The notes: generated by a model not told the origin, from the letters alone. 64,000 bases of DNA from JAADHX01 sp964569385 (GCA_964569385.1 CAZMUM010000021.1:20933-84932); one strand, 5' to 3'; counted from the first letter of the stretch, positions 48,482-58,546 are shown. Made by a program: numbers and translations.

Positions 48482-51349
48482 ATGCGCGACGTCAAGTTCA
48501 TAGTTGGGCCCCCAACAGTGCACGCGGCGGAGTCGCCAGTGGTATCTACTGCGGCCGATTTCGGGATCGACGTGACTCGGATCGCTGAGTTTCGTGTCGT
48601 TCATGTACGGGGCGACTTGGGCCAAGCCGAGTGGAAACAACTAGCCGATGTTCTGTTGGGAGAGGGCGATTCAAGAGCCTTGTTGGCGCAGTGGTGGCAG
48701 TCGCCCGGACTCTCGAGGACTGGGACCTCTGGGCGAACCGAGCCGAACGCCTCGACTGCATCGGGCGACCACGCGGTGGTAGTCGAAACTGGCCTGAGAC
48801 CCGGGGTTACCGATCGCGAGGGCGCCGAGTTCGTCAGATCGGCGCGCCAACTCGGACATGTGGTCGAGGCCGCGGCGATTGGTCGCAGGTTCCTGGTCGC
48901 CGCAACTGATCTTGACGATGTCGGCCTGGCGAAGTTGGCGGCGCGGGTTCTGCACAACGAGGTCATTGAGCGTTGGGGTGTCGACGACCTCGCCGCGGCT
49001 TTTATCGACGACGCCGATGCTGCACCTGAAGTGATTCTCGTGGCGCTGAGAGGTCTCGGCGAGGTCGGGCTAGCTGCGGTCAATCGGGAGCGACGTTTGG
49101 GTCTTGACCCCGAAGAAATGATCGTTATCCGCGATCACTTCGACAGCATCGATCGCGACCCGACCGACGCCGAACTTGAGATGCTTGCTCAGACATGGAG
49201 CGAACATTGCGCTCACAAAACATTCAGGGCCAGCATCTCGGTAGTCAACGAAGATGGCGATGAGGTCGAGGCGATAGATGGTCTGCTCAGCAGCTACCTG
49301 CGCTCCGCCACCGATGAACTCGATGCGCCGTGGGTGCGGTCGGCATTCGTCGACAACGCCGGCATCGTGGCCTTCGACGACGACTTCGATATCGCCCTGA
49401 AGGCCGAGACGCATAACCACCCTTCCGCCTTAGAACCCTTTGGTGGGGCGAACACAGGGGTTGGCGGGGTGGTTCGAGACATCTTGGGTGTGTCGGCCAA
49501 ACCCATTGCCCTGTCCGACATCTTGTGCTTCGGCCCCACCGACCTCGACACCTCCGATTTGCCCGATGGGGTCCTGCACCCACGGCGGGTTCGCAATGGA
49601 GTGATCGCTGGTGTCGGCGACTACGGCAACAAGATTGGTGTGCCGAACATCGCCGGGGCCATCGTGCACGACGCCGCCTACACAACAACTCCACTGGTGT
49701 TCGCGGGGTGCATCGGGTTGTTGCCGCACGGCTCGAATCCAACGAACGCACAACCTGGTGACCACATCGTGGTACTTGGCGGTGCTGTTGGCCGAGATGG
49801 TGTGGGAGGCGCCACGTTTTCGAGCCAGACGATGCAGGCCACAACGGCCGACGCGGCGGGGTCAGCGGTTCAGATCGGCGATCCAATCGTCGAAAAGGGG
49901 CTCATCGATCTGGTGTTGGCTGCGCGCGACGCTAATTTGTACACCGCCATCACCGACTGCGGTGCCGGTGGCTTGAGCTCAGCAGTCGGCGAGATGGCCG
50001 AGGTCCTAGGGGCCGAGATCGACCTCGCTCTGGTGCCCCGAAAGTACGCGGGCCTGGCTCCCTGGGAGGTTTGGTTAAGCGAGGCTCAAGAGCGCATGGT
50101 TATCGCCGCTCCTGACCCCGAACCAGTGCTTGCCTTGGCCAAACGGTGGTCGGTGGGCGCAGCTGTGATCGGTCGGTTCACGGGTGAGGGCAGGATTGTC
50201 GTGACCGACGGTTCGAACTTGGTTATCGACATCGCCTGTGCCTTCCTGCACGGAGGACGACCTCGCCGTCACATGATCGCGACGGTTCCCAACGTGTCTC
50301 GGCCGGCAAGAGCCTCGGTCGACGTCGATGTCGCCGAGATGACCCTGGCTCTACTGTCGCACCCCAGTATTCGGTCGAACGAAGCAGTGCTACGCACCTA
50401 CGACCACGAGATTCAAGGCGGCAGCGTCGTGCGGCCGTTCGGTGGTGTCGCCGGCGACGGTCCCGCCGACGGAACCACCACCATCCCCCAAGGAACCTCC
50501 GGCAAGACTGCGTTAGTTCTCGGTATCGGAGTCAATGCGGTGCTTGGACGTCTCGATCCAGAAGCCATGGCGTGGCATGTGGTCGATGAGGCTGTTCGCA
50601 ACGCCGTGATAGGAGGAGCCGACCCGCACCAACTGTCGCTGCTAGACAACTTTGCCTGGGGAAACCCGACCGACCCCGACACCCTCGGTGGGCTAGTCGC
50701 CGCGGTGCGCGGATGTCGCGATGCATCGTTGGCGTTCAAGGCGCCATTCGTTAGCGGCAAGGACAGCCTGTACAACGTCTTTGTCGATGCCGCCGGCCAT
50801 CCGGACCCAGTCGCGCCGACGCTTGTGCTTACCGCTGTTGGGCTGTGTCGCAATCCAGCGGCGGTTCCGCTGACCGGGCTTGTGTCTGAGGGGAACGAAA
50901 TCTGGTTCGTTGGCCCCCTTCGTGGTGCGCTTGGCGGTTCGCATCTCGATCAGATCCTCGGCGTCGACAACGGGGGAGCGGTGCCGCCAGCCGACCCCAG
51001 CGCAGTGGGTCGGCATCACCAGATGGCCGCCGCTATTGCTGCAGGTCTGGTGCAGAGCGCGCACGACCCTTCCGAAGGTGGTCTCGCGGTGGCCGTTGCC
51101 GAATGGGCCTTAGGTGGTCGACTCGGGGTCGATCTCGACATCGTCGACGATCTTGAAGTTCTGTTTGGTGAAGGATCCGGCCGCTACCTAGTCGAGGTCG
51201 CCCCAGCAGACTCCTCCGCGTTCGAATCCATGGTTTCGACGGCAACGCGAATTGGCACTGTCATCGCCAAGCCGGAGATGCGTCTTGGCCCAACGGTGAT
51301 CGAGCTAGACCGGATAGCCGATGCCTACACAAGCGGAGTCGTGCGATGA
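48482..51349 (+). CDS. purL: Phosphoribosylformylglycinamidine synthase, PurL with N-terminal PurS-like region
   Basis: The 955-residue protein is longer than a typical small PurL (about 740). The first 200 residues hold a PurS-like part ('VETGLRPGVTDREGAEFVRSARQLGH'), as in large FGAM synthases, and then the catalytic part with 'LAQTWSEHCAHKTF', 'KAETHNHPSALEPFGGANTGVGG' and 'KDSLYN'. There is no glutaminase domain. It is supplied by the overlapping purQ. The start at 48482 (ATG) is chosen. A GTG one codon upstream and a TTG at 48461 are alternatives. First gene of the purine operon. Confidence 0.93.
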   Translation: MRDVKFIVGPPTVHAAESPVVSTAADFGIDVTRIAEFRVVHVRGDLGQAEWKQLADVLLGEGDSRALLAQWWQSPGLSRTGTSGRTEPNASTASGDHAVVVETGLRPGVTDREGAEFVRSARQLGHVVEAAAIGRRFLVAATDLDDVGLAKLAARVLHNEVIERWGVDDLAAAFIDDADAAPEVILVALRGLGEVGLAAVNRERRLGLDPEEMIVIRDHFDSIDRDPTDAELEMLAQTWSEHCAHKTFRASISVVNEDGDEVEAIDGLLSSYLRSATDELDAPWVRSAFVDNAGIVAFDDDFDIALKAETHNHPSALEPFGGANTGVGGVVRDILGVSAKPIALSDILCFGPTDLDTSDLPDGVLHPRRVRNGVIAGVGDYGNKIGVPNIAGAIVHDAAYTTTPLVFAGCIGLLPHGSNPTNAQPGDHIVVLGGAVGRDGVGGATFSSQTMQATTADAAGSAVQIGDPIVEKGLIDLVLAARDANLYTAITDCGAGGLSSAVGEMAEVLGAEIDLALVPRKYAGLAPWEVWLSEAQERMVIAAPDPEPVLALAKRWSVGAAVIGRFTGEGRIVVTDGSNLVIDIACAFLHGGRPRRHMIATVPNVSRPARASVDVDVAEMTLALLSHPSIRSNEAVLRTYDHEIQGGSVVRPFGGVAGDGPADGTTTIPQGTSGKTALVLGIGVNAVLGRLDPEAMAWHVVDEAVRNAVIGGADPHQLSLLDNFAWGNPTDPDTLGGLVAAVRGCRDASLAFKAPFVSGKDSLYNVFVDAAGHPDPVAPTLVLTAVGLCRNPAAVPLTGLVSEGNEIWFVGPLRGALGGSHLDQILGVDNGGAVPPADPSAVGRHHQMAAAIAAGLVQSAHDPSEGGLAVAVAEWALGGRLGVDLDIVDDLEVLFGEGSGRYLVEVAPADSSAFESMVSTATRIGTVIAKPEMRLGPTVIELDRIADAYTSGVVR

Positions 51350-52158
51350 AGGCTCCTCGAGTGCTGATTCCGGTGGCGCTTGGCACGAATCGCGATCGCG
51401 ATCTGGCCGAGGCCTTTGCCCTGGCCGGTGCCGAACCGATGTCGGTACCGCTAACTGCGCTGCGTAGTGGCGAAGTTTCGATGGGCGACTTCCAGATTCT
51501 CGCGGTACCCGGAGGGTTCAGCTATGGCGATGCCCTCGGAGCCGGCCGGTTGCTTGGACTCGACCTGGCCGACTGGTTTGGCGACCAGGTAAGAGAAGCC
51601 ATAGCGGCTGACAAACCTGTCATTGGCATCTGCAACGGCTTCCAGGCGTTGGTCAGTGCCGGCGTTCTCCCGGGCGGAGACGCTGCTGCTGTGCTGACCA
51701 CCAACGCGGCGCCCCCAGGTCTGCACGAACCCCGATTCGAATGCCGCTGGGTAACACTCGGAGCCGACAGTGCTAACGCATCGCCCTGGCTTTCGACCCT
51801 TACCGAACCAATCCGTTGCCCTATCGCCCACGGCGAAGGCCAGTTCGTTTCGGCCGACCTTGCGAGCCTCGAAGCCAGAGGCGGGGTGGCCCTTCGCTAC
51901 CTGGGCGGCCCAGACCCAAGCCAAGGCGCTGTGTCTGCCGCGGGCGCCGTGTCTGCCGCGGGCGTTGTGTACCCAGCGAACCCGAACGGGTCGGTCGGTC
52001 ACGTGGCCGGTGTTACCGACGAAACAGGACTAGTGCTCGGCCTGATGCCGCACCCCGAAAACCACATCCGCGACCATCAGGACCCACTTCGGGGCAGGGC
52101 CGGAGCCTCGGGGAACTGCCTCCCTCTTTTTGAAGCTGGAGTGACAGCAGCGGGCTAG
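51346..52158 (+). CDS. purQ: FGAM synthase glutaminase subunit PurQ
   Basis: The 270-residue class I glutamine amidotransferase has 'AVPGGFSYGDALGAGRL', the nucleophile C96 in 'GICNGFQAL', the 'AHGEGQF' segment and the 'LMPHPENH' histidine/glutamate of the triad. It overlaps purL by ATGA. Two 18-bp tandem copies at residues 194-205 insert 'GAVSAA' repeats just before the conserved 'YPANPNGS'. It completes the FGAM synthase with purL. Confidence 0.93.
   Translation: MKAPRVLIPVALGTNRDRDLAEAFALAGAEPMSVPLTALRSGEVSMGDFQILAVPGGFSYGDALGAGRLLGLDLADWFGDQVREAIAADKPVIGICNGFQALVSAGVLPGGDAAAVLTTNAAPPGLHEPRFECRWVTLGADSANASPWLSTLTEPIRCPIAHGEGQFVSADLASLEARGGVALRYLGGPDPSQGAVSAAGAVSAAGVVYPANPNGSVGHVAGVTDETGLVLGLMPHPENHIRDHQDPLRGRAGASGNCLPLFEAGVTAAG
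51925..51960 (+). repeat. 18-bp in-frame tandem duplication inside purQ
   Basis: GGCGCTGTGTCTGCCGCG (51925-51942) is followed by the same unit with one change (51943-51960) and then by a partial third copy (GGCGTTGTGT). It lies in a surface loop ahead of a conserved motif, so it should not destroy the enzyme. Confidence 0.95.
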
Positions 52159-52260
52159 TCCATTTGCTTGCGGCAGACGATTTCAGCGATGCCACGTGAG
52201 AGCGATGGGCCATCGGAAAGTGCGAGTTATACGATACGGATCTTCTGTTGGGAGTTGGTA

Positions 52261-53211
52261 ATGGGGAACGTGTTTAGTCGGACCGAGTATCTGGTCAGTC
52301 ATTATGGGCGGGGGCCGACCGATTTCTCGGATCCTGATTGTGGGACGAAGGTGGTTGTGCTGGGGTCAGGCAACCCATTTCCGAACCCACTTCGTCGGGG
52401 ACCGTGTGTTGTGGTTGTAGCGGGAGGTCGGCCATATTTTGTGGATGCTGGGGAGGGAATCTGGCGTGGTATTGCTCACGCAGTGATCCACCATCGGAAC
52501 CTGGAGTCAGTGTTTGACCTGGCCAATTTGGAGCACCTGTTTCTAACTCATCTCCACTGTGACCACACCGTCGGGTTACCGTCGTTTCTGCTGAGCCCCT
52601 ACAAGTTCAACGCGCCGAAGGAGAAGCAGATCCACGGGCCGCCCGGGGTTGTCGAGATGGTGGACCACATCCTCGCCGCCTACACCGTCGATATCGACGC
52701 GGCATGGACGCGCTCTGGACACAATTCTCAGGGCTGGAGGGCGACCGGCCACGAGATAGCGGCTTCCGGAGTCGTGTTCGAGGACGACAACGTCATGGTG
52801 GAGGCACTCAAGACTGAACATGCGCCCCTTGACGACTGTTGGGCTTTTCGGTTCACTACCAGCGATCGAGTTGTAGTGATTGGCGGCGACGGGTGTTACA
52901 GCGATGGGTTGGTCGAAGCAGTTAGAGGTGCCGACCTATTCCTTGCTGACATTGTCTCCGAGGAGCATCTGGACGATGCGCCTTGGGGCGGTGAACTTCG
53001 GGAGAAGACCCAAGAGATCAGGCGCTATCACCTTGTTCCGAGGGACCTACTTCGACTTCAGGAACAAACCGAGGTAGCCACGGTCGCCCTGTACCACGAG
53101 CAGGGTTTCTTGGATGGCGAGGCCTACTCGCGAGAAGCGCTCGCCGATGAGATCAGAGCACTCGGCTTCCGAGGTCGGCTGATCTCATCGATCGATGGAG
53201 ACATCTTCTAA
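52261..53211 (+). CDS. MBL-fold metal-dependent hydrolase (RNase Z/arylsulfatase-like)
   Basis: The 316-residue protein has the zinc motif 'LFLTHLHCDHTVGLPSF' and later 'VVIGGDGCYS' and 'ALYHEQGF', with an N-terminal 'LGSGNPFPNPLRRGPC' as in the RNase Z-like group. GGGAG precedes the ATG at 52261, reading open to 52168. It lies inside the purine operon between purQ and purC. A leader of about 100 bp precedes it, so it may have its own promoter. Base usage (many GTG, TTT and AT-rich third positions at the start) looks unlike its neighbours, a hint of insertion. No role in purine synthesis is known. Confidence 0.82.
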   Translation: MGNVFSRTEYLVSHYGRGPTDFSDPDCGTKVVVLGSGNPFPNPLRRGPCVVVVAGGRPYFVDAGEGIWRGIAHAVIHHRNLESVFDLANLEHLFLTHLHCDHTVGLPSFLLSPYKFNAPKEKQIHGPPGVVEMVDHILAAYTVDIDAAWTRSGHNSQGWRATGHEIAASGVVFEDDNVMVEALKTEHAPLDDCWAFRFTTSDRVVVIGGDGCYSDGLVEAVRGADLFLADIVSEEHLDDAPWGGELREKTQEIRRYHLVPRDLLRLQEQTEVATVALYHEQGFLDGEAYSREALADEIRALGFRGRLISSIDGDIF

Positions 53212-53398
53212 GAATCTGCGGGGACTCCATTTGCGTTTTGCAGTTTAGGCAGCGCTTAGCTGAGGCAACGATGCCCCCTAGGCGGAGGTACCAGATGAGT
53301 CAACTCGGAATGGACTCACGAGAGACTGTGGTGTGACTAGGATGCTGCGTCGTGTTCGGGCACCTAGATTCCAACCTTCCGAACCGGGGCTGCTGGCT

Positions 53399-54325
53399 AT
53401 GTTGACGTCGTTCGAGTTGGACCTACCCGACCATCGTCGGGGCAAGGTTCGACATTCCTGGTCTCTTCGCAATGACCGTCGGTTGTTGGTGACAACAGAC
53501 CGCATCAGCGCCTTCGACAAAGTGATCGGCTCGGTTCCGCACAAGGGCCAGGTGCTCAACCAACTTGCAGCATGGTGGTTTACCCAAACCGCCGACATCG
53601 TGGCCAACCACGTCATTGAACTTCCCGACCCGAACGCCCTCATTGCCATCGATGCGAAGCCGCTGCCAGTCGAGGTGATCGTGAGGGGCCGGTTAACTGG
53701 TTCGACGTCAACATCGGTGCTGCCTCGTTATCTAGCTGGCGACCGCGAAATGTATGGCTACGTGCTTCCCGATGGTTTGGCCGCCCACGGGCCACTTCCT
53801 GAGCCGCTGATTACGCCAACTACCAAGGGCCAAGACGGCGCACACGACGAACCCATCACCGTCGCTGCTGTTTCCGATACTGGCCTTGTCGAGGCCGGCA
53901 TGTGGGCCGAAATTCAGAAGGTTGCCCTAGCTTTGTTCGACCGCGGGACCCAAATCGCCACCAACGCTGGTTTCGTGCTGGCCGACACGAAGTATGAGTT
54001 CGGCTTGGCCCCCGACGGCACTTTGTTACTGATCGACGAGGTTCATACCCCAGACTCGTCGAGGTTCTGGGCCGTCGACTCCTTGGCCGACCGCATGGCC
54101 GCCAACGACACACCCGAGAGCTTCGACAAGGAACCGGTCCGGCTGGCATTGCGCGAGCTCGGATATAGCGGTGATGGACCGCCGCCCGATCTTCCAGCCG
54201 CGGTTGTCAAGGCTGCCAGCGACCGCTACGTCGAACTCTATGAGCGTCTGACCGGCAACAGTTTCGTACCTGGCAAACAACCCGCCGACGCAAGACTTCG
54301 AGAGGCTCTGGGTGACTTGACATGA
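53399..54325 (+). CDS. purC: SAICAR synthase PurC
   Basis: From the ATG at 53399 the 308-residue enzyme shows 'RRGKVRHSWSL', 'LLVTTDRISAFDKVIGS' and 'RFWAVDSL' and ends with a typical long C-terminal helix region. The ATP-grasp-like fold is complete, with 'EVIVRGRLTGS' and 'ADTKYEFG'. It condenses CAIR with aspartate. The ORF is open back to a GTG at 53333 with GAGAG eight bases upstream, but the extra 22 residues are Arg/Pro-rich and unlike the family N-terminus. It overlaps purE by ATGA. Confidence 0.93.
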   Translation: MLTSFELDLPDHRRGKVRHSWSLRNDRRLLVTTDRISAFDKVIGSVPHKGQVLNQLAAWWFTQTADIVANHVIELPDPNALIAIDAKPLPVEVIVRGRLTGSTSTSVLPRYLAGDREMYGYVLPDGLAAHGPLPEPLITPTTKGQDGAHDEPITVAAVSDTGLVEAGMWAEIQKVALALFDRGTQIATNAGFVLADTKYEFGLAPDGTLLLIDEVHTPDSSRFWAVDSLADRMAANDTPESFDKEPVRLALRELGYSGDGPPPDLPAAVVKAASDRYVELYERLTGNSFVPGKQPADARLREALGDLT

Positions 54326-54822
54326 CCGAATCGACCTCGACAAGCGCGGGCCGAGTGGTGATACTCAGCGGATCTTCCAGCGATTCTGAATGGGTCGCGA
54401 AGATCACCGGTGCACTCGAAAAGCTCGGTGTCACCTATGTCACCCGAATCGGTTCGGCCCACCGGGTGCCTCAACACGTCCTCGAGCTGTTGCACAGCTA
54501 CGACACCGACGACACACCGACGGTGTTCATTACGGTGGCCGGAATGAGTGATGCTCTTAGCGGTCTCACTGATGCCAATGTGGTTTCACCGGTGATTGCC
54601 TGCCCGCCTAAGAGCGACAGCTTCGGCGGTCTCGATGTCCTAAGCAGTTTGCGTACGCCGCCTGGTGTTGCTCCCATGGTGGCGCTCGACCCGACCAACG
54701 CGGCCATCGGTGCAGCCAAGATTCTCGGCCTTGGCGACGCTTCGATAGCCAGCCAGGTCCAAGCCGATCAACAGCGCAGAGCCAAGAGGGTCCTCGACGG
54801 CGACAACACCACCGACCGGTAA
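54322..54822 (+). CDS. purE: 5-(carboxyamino)imidazole ribonucleotide mutase PurE
   Basis: The 166-residue protein opens with 'VVILSGSSSDSEW' and has 'GSAHRVPQ', 'ITVAGMSDALSG' and 'PPKSDSFGGLDVLSSLRTPPGVAP', the active-site segments of class I PurE. No purK is nearby, so either purK lies elsewhere or the enzyme uses CO2 directly. It is coupled to purC upstream and followed by purF after 2 bp. Confidence 0.93.
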   Translation: MTESTSTSAGRVVILSGSSSDSEWVAKITGALEKLGVTYVTRIGSAHRVPQHVLELLHSYDTDDTPTVFITVAGMSDALSGLTDANVVSPVIACPPKSDSFGGLDVLSSLRTPPGVAPMVALDPTNAAIGAAKILGLGDASIASQVQADQQRRAKRVLDGDNTTDR

Positions 54823-54824
54823 CA

Positions 54825-56243
54825 ATGACCGACCTCGACCGACCTAAAGAAGAATGCGGCGTTATCGCAATTTCTACAACCAACGGCGACGCCGCCCGGC
54901 TTGCCTTCTTTGGGTTGTACGCCCTGCAACATCGCGGCCAGGAAGCGGCCGGAATTGCCGTCGCTGATGGTCGAGCCGTGCGAGTTCATAAGGGCCAAGG
55001 CCTGGTATCGCAGGTGTTCAAGGCCGCGGCCCTCGATCCGCTGGTTGGTGGTCTGGCCATTGGGCATACGCGGTATTCGACAACGGGTTCCAGTAACGAG
55101 CGCAACGTTCAGCCATACGTAGTCGAGACCATTCATGGTCCACTCGGAGTGGCCCACAACGGCAACCTCGTCAACTCAGATGAACTCCGGGTCGAACTGT
55201 TGGAACGGGGGGCTGGCCTTCAGAGTTCTTCTGACTCTGAGGTTCTGGCGTTGATGCTGGCCGCGGCCGAAGGCGAGGTCTGGGAAGAACGCCTGGCAAG
55301 CGTCATGGCGAAATGGCAAGGAGCGTTTAGCCTCGTTGTCATCGCAGGCACCAAGGTCATTGCCTGTCGCGATCCGTGGGGCTTTCGCCCGTTGTCGATG
55401 GGCCGCCTACCGACTGGTGGGCATGTGGTGGCTTCTGAGACAGGAGCGCTGCGCACCCTCGGATGCGAACAGATTCGCGAGATCAAACCCGGCGAGATCG
55501 TCGTGTTGCAAGGCCAGGTTGCCCGTAGTTTCGAGGGAGTCCGCCCAGCAGTTCGGCAGGCTCGTTGCACGTTCGAGCAGATCTACTTCAGTCGCCCCGA
55601 TGCCGAGTGGGACGACATGAGTGTGCATCAGGTGCGCCAGCGCCTTGGTGCCGAATTGGCCAGAGAGCACCCCGTAGCTGCCGACATGGTGATGCCCGTG
55701 CCAGACAGCTCGATGCCAGCGGCCATTGGTTACGCGGCGGAGAGCGGTATCACTTACAACGAAGGGTTCGTCAAGAACCGTTACATCGGCCGCACCTTCA
55801 TCGAGCCGACCGACGAACTTCGCCGCCAAGGTGTTGCCCTCAAGTTCAACACGTTGCGAGAGAACATCTTCGGTAAGCGGGTGGTGATGATCGACGACTC
55901 GATCGTGCGCGGCACAACCGCTGGGCCCTTGGTCCGGATGGTTCGCGAAGCCGGTGCAACCGAGGTTCATGTCCGAATCACGTGCCCTCCGATCGCCCAT
56001 CCGTGCTTCTTTGGTGTCGACATGGGTTCGTACGGCGAACTCATCGCCGGCCAGCTCAGCATCCCCGAAATCGCCGACCACATTGGCGCCGACAGTCTCG
56101 GATACTTGAGCCAAGACCGAATGATGGCCGCCCTTGGCCGCCAAGACGGCTACTGCAATGCCTGTTTCAGTGGCGACTACCCGATACCAGTCGAGCTTTC
56201 GCTGATGGCCGAGAAGCAACGATTCGACGGTGTGCTTCCGTGA
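54825..56243 (+). CDS. purF: Amidophosphoribosyltransferase PurF
   Basis: The 472-residue enzyme carries a short propeptide removed before C11 in 'ECGVIAI', the glutaminase nucleophile, and a PRPP-binding loop 'VVMIDDSIVRGTTAGPLVRMVR'. The cysteines in 'GYCNACFSGDYP' and others mark it as the iron-sulfur type found in Bacillus and actinobacteria. It commits PRPP to purine synthesis. It overlaps the purD-purM gene by GTGA. Confidence 0.95.
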   Translation: MTDLDRPKEECGVIAISTTNGDAARLAFFGLYALQHRGQEAAGIAVADGRAVRVHKGQGLVSQVFKAAALDPLVGGLAIGHTRYSTTGSSNERNVQPYVVETIHGPLGVAHNGNLVNSDELRVELLERGAGLQSSSDSEVLALMLAAAEGEVWEERLASVMAKWQGAFSLVVIAGTKVIACRDPWGFRPLSMGRLPTGGHVVASETGALRTLGCEQIREIKPGEIVVLQGQVARSFEGVRPAVRQARCTFEQIYFSRPDAEWDDMSVHQVRQRLGAELAREHPVAADMVMPVPDSSMPAAIGYAAESGITYNEGFVKNRYIGRTFIEPTDELRRQGVALKFNTLRENIFGKRVVMIDDSIVRGTTAGPLVRMVREAGATEVHVRITCPPIAHPCFFGVDMGSYGELIAGQLSIPEIADHIGADSLGYLSQDRMMAALGRQDGYCNACFSGDYPIPVELSLMAEKQRFDGVLP

Positions 56244-58546
56244 GGCTCCTTCTCATTGGAGGCGGTGGGCGTGAACATGCGATTGCTGCGGCTCTGTCGG
56301 GTTCACCCAAGCTCACATCGTTGGCGGTTGCGCCAGGCAACATCGGAACCGAACCGCACAATGTGGTTCTCGATATAGATAATCACGACGAGGTGACCGC
56401 CTGGTGTTCTCGGTCCGAGATCGACCTAGTGGTCATCGGGCCAGAGGCACCGCTGGTGGCTGGACTGGCCGACGCCCTTAGTGCCGGTGGTGTCGCGGTG
56501 TTTGGGCCAACTGCGGCTGCATCACAACTCGAAGCGTCTAAGACCTTCTCCCGCGACTTTGCCGCCAGACACGCAATCCCGTGCCCTGCCAACCGAACCT
56601 TCTCCGATTCCGAAGCGGCCATCGAGTGGCTCGACACTGTTGGCGGTGTCGCGGTGGTGAAGGCCGACGGGCTCGCCGCCGGCAAAGGCGTCGTGATACC
56701 GGCGGATCGGGCCGAAACTGAAGCCGCCATAAGGGCCATGCTCGATGGCGGCTCAATGGGCGAGGCCGGTCGCCAAATAGTGCTCGAAGAGGTGCTGGTT
56801 GGCGAGGAAATCAGCCTGTTCGGTGTAGCGGACGGCGCCACCGTGGTTGCCCTTGGCGCGGCCCAAGACCACAAACGTGTTGGCGAGGGCGACACCGGCC
56901 CCAACACTGGCGGAATGGGCGCCTTTTCGCCGGTTCCGGGGATCGATGCCGAAGTCGAAGCTCAGCTCGCCGATCAGTTTCTCCGTGCCGCCGTCGATGG
57001 CATGGCCGCCGAAGGCAGTCCCTTTGTTGGCGTGTTGTACGCCGGGATCATGCTCACCGAATCCGGTCCGAAGCTGATCGAATACAACTGCCGGTTCGGC
57101 GATCCTGAAGCCCAGGCAATTCTTCCGCGGCTCGAAACCGATGTGCTTGAGTTGTTCGAGGCTGCTGCTCACGGCCAACTCGCGGGTATCGAAGTGAGGA
57201 TGTCGGCCGCCACCGCGGCCACGGTCGTGGTGTGCGCCGATGGGTACCCGACGGCTCCGAGAGTGGGCGTGCCGGTCGAGATCCCAGTCACTGATGATGA
57301 TGTCGTCGTCTACCACGCAGGAACTGTTCGCGATGCCGGCGAGAACCTCGTTAGTGCAGGCGGACGGGTTCTGGCCGTGACTGGGTTTGGACCCAATCTG
57401 GACACGGCTCTCGACCGGGTCTACTCGATTGTCGACGAGGTAATCGGCGACGGCCTGTTTGCTCGGTCCGACATCGGGTGGCGCCATCGACACCACGCGG
57501 CCTCGACAGCCGAAGCACCGACGGCCGGGGCCTATGCGGCTTCTGGGGTTTCCCTGGAGGCCGGAGCGGCCGCTATCGTCCGCATCGCAGAGTCGGTCAA
57601 GAGCACCCACACCAGTGCCGTTGTGTCTGGCCTCGGCAGCTTTGGGGGCGTGTTTGATCTAAGTGCAGTCATGGAGATGGACGCTCCACTCATGGTCTCG
57701 TCAACCGACACCACCGGTACTAAGCCAATCTTGGCCGAAACCACAGGCCGCTGGGCTGGCATCGGCGCCGACATCGTCAACCATGGCATCAACGACGTGC
57801 TGGTTCAGGGTGCTCGGCCCTTGTTCATGCTCGACACGATCTCGGCGGCCCAACTCGACCCTGAGATCGTCGGCCAGATAGTGGACGGCATGGCCGAAGC
57901 CTGTCGAGAGTCCGGCTGCGTGCTGATCGGCGGTGAAACCGCCGAGGTACCTGGCGTTCTTGTCGATGGTGCCGTCGACGTAGCCGGCACGATGATCGGC
58001 GTCGTCGAGCGAGCCGACCTTTTACCAAAACAAGGCATCGAGGCTGGCCATGTGCTCGTGGGCCTGGCTAGTTCGGGCTTACACACCAACGGCTACAGCC
58101 TGGCCAGGCGGGCCATCGCCGATGTCGGTCTTGACGACCCAGTCCCTCGTGGTCAAGGCGAGTCCTTCGCCGACGCCTTGCTCGCTGTTCACCGGTCGTA
58201 CCTTCGACCGCTACGAGATGGGCTAGACGAAGGACTGATCGATGCTCTCGCCCACATCACCGGCGGTGGGATCATCAACAACATTCCTCGAGTGCTCCCA
58301 GCTGGGCTCGGTGCGTCTGTCGATACAACGGCCTGGCCCCGCCCGGCCATCTTCGACTACCTCATCAACTGGGCCAAAATCGACGACGTCGAGGCCAACC
58401 AGATCCTCAACTGCGGAATCGGCATCGTCGCCATCGTGGCACCTAACAACGTTGAGGCCTTCAGAGACTCTGTCGACGAGCCGAGCTGGATCATTGGCGA
58501 GGTTGTCGAACATGTTGGTGATGGGCCAAGAGTGCTCCTTCGATGA
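56240..58546 (+). CDS. purD/purM: Fused GAR synthetase and AIR synthetase (PurD-PurM)
   Basis: The 768-residue protein begins at the GTG that overlaps the purF stop. Residues 1-420 are PurD (ATP-grasp, 'LLLIGGGGREHAI', 'VVKADGLAAGKGV', 'EYNCRFGDPEAQ'). Residues about 437-768 are PurM ('DTTGTKPILA', 'LIGGETAEVPGV', 'GLHTNGYSLARRAI', 'HITGGGIINNIPRVLP'). Both active sites look complete. The same D-M fusion is seen in the eukaryotic trifunctional GART protein, where PurN is also attached. Here purN follows as a separate overlapping gene. Confidence 0.95.
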   Translation: MRLLLIGGGGREHAIAAALSGSPKLTSLAVAPGNIGTEPHNVVLDIDNHDEVTAWCSRSEIDLVVIGPEAPLVAGLADALSAGGVAVFGPTAAASQLEASKTFSRDFAARHAIPCPANRTFSDSEAAIEWLDTVGGVAVVKADGLAAGKGVVIPADRAETEAAIRAMLDGGSMGEAGRQIVLEEVLVGEEISLFGVADGATVVALGAAQDHKRVGEGDTGPNTGGMGAFSPVPGIDAEVEAQLADQFLRAAVDGMAAEGSPFVGVLYAGIMLTESGPKLIEYNCRFGDPEAQAILPRLETDVLELFEAAAHGQLAGIEVRMSAATAATVVVCADGYPTAPRVGVPVEIPVTDDDVVVYHAGTVRDAGENLVSAGGRVLAVTGFGPNLDTALDRVYSIVDEVIGDGLFARSDIGWRHRHHAASTAEAPTAGAYAASGVSLEAGAAAIVRIAESVKSTHTSAVVSGLGSFGGVFDLSAVMEMDAPLMVSSTDTTGTKPILAETTGRWAGIGADIVNHGINDVLVQGARPLFMLDTISAAQLDPEIVGQIVDGMAEACRESGCVLIGGETAEVPGVLVDGAVDVAGTMIGVVERADLLPKQGIEAGHVLVGLASSGLHTNGYSLARRAIADVGLDDPVPRGQGESFADALLAVHRSYLRPLRDGLDEGLIDALAHITGGGIINNIPRVLPAGLGASVDTTAWPRPAIFDYLINWAKIDDVEANQILNCGIGIVAIVAPNNVEAFRDSVDEPSWIIGEVVEHVGDGPRVLLR

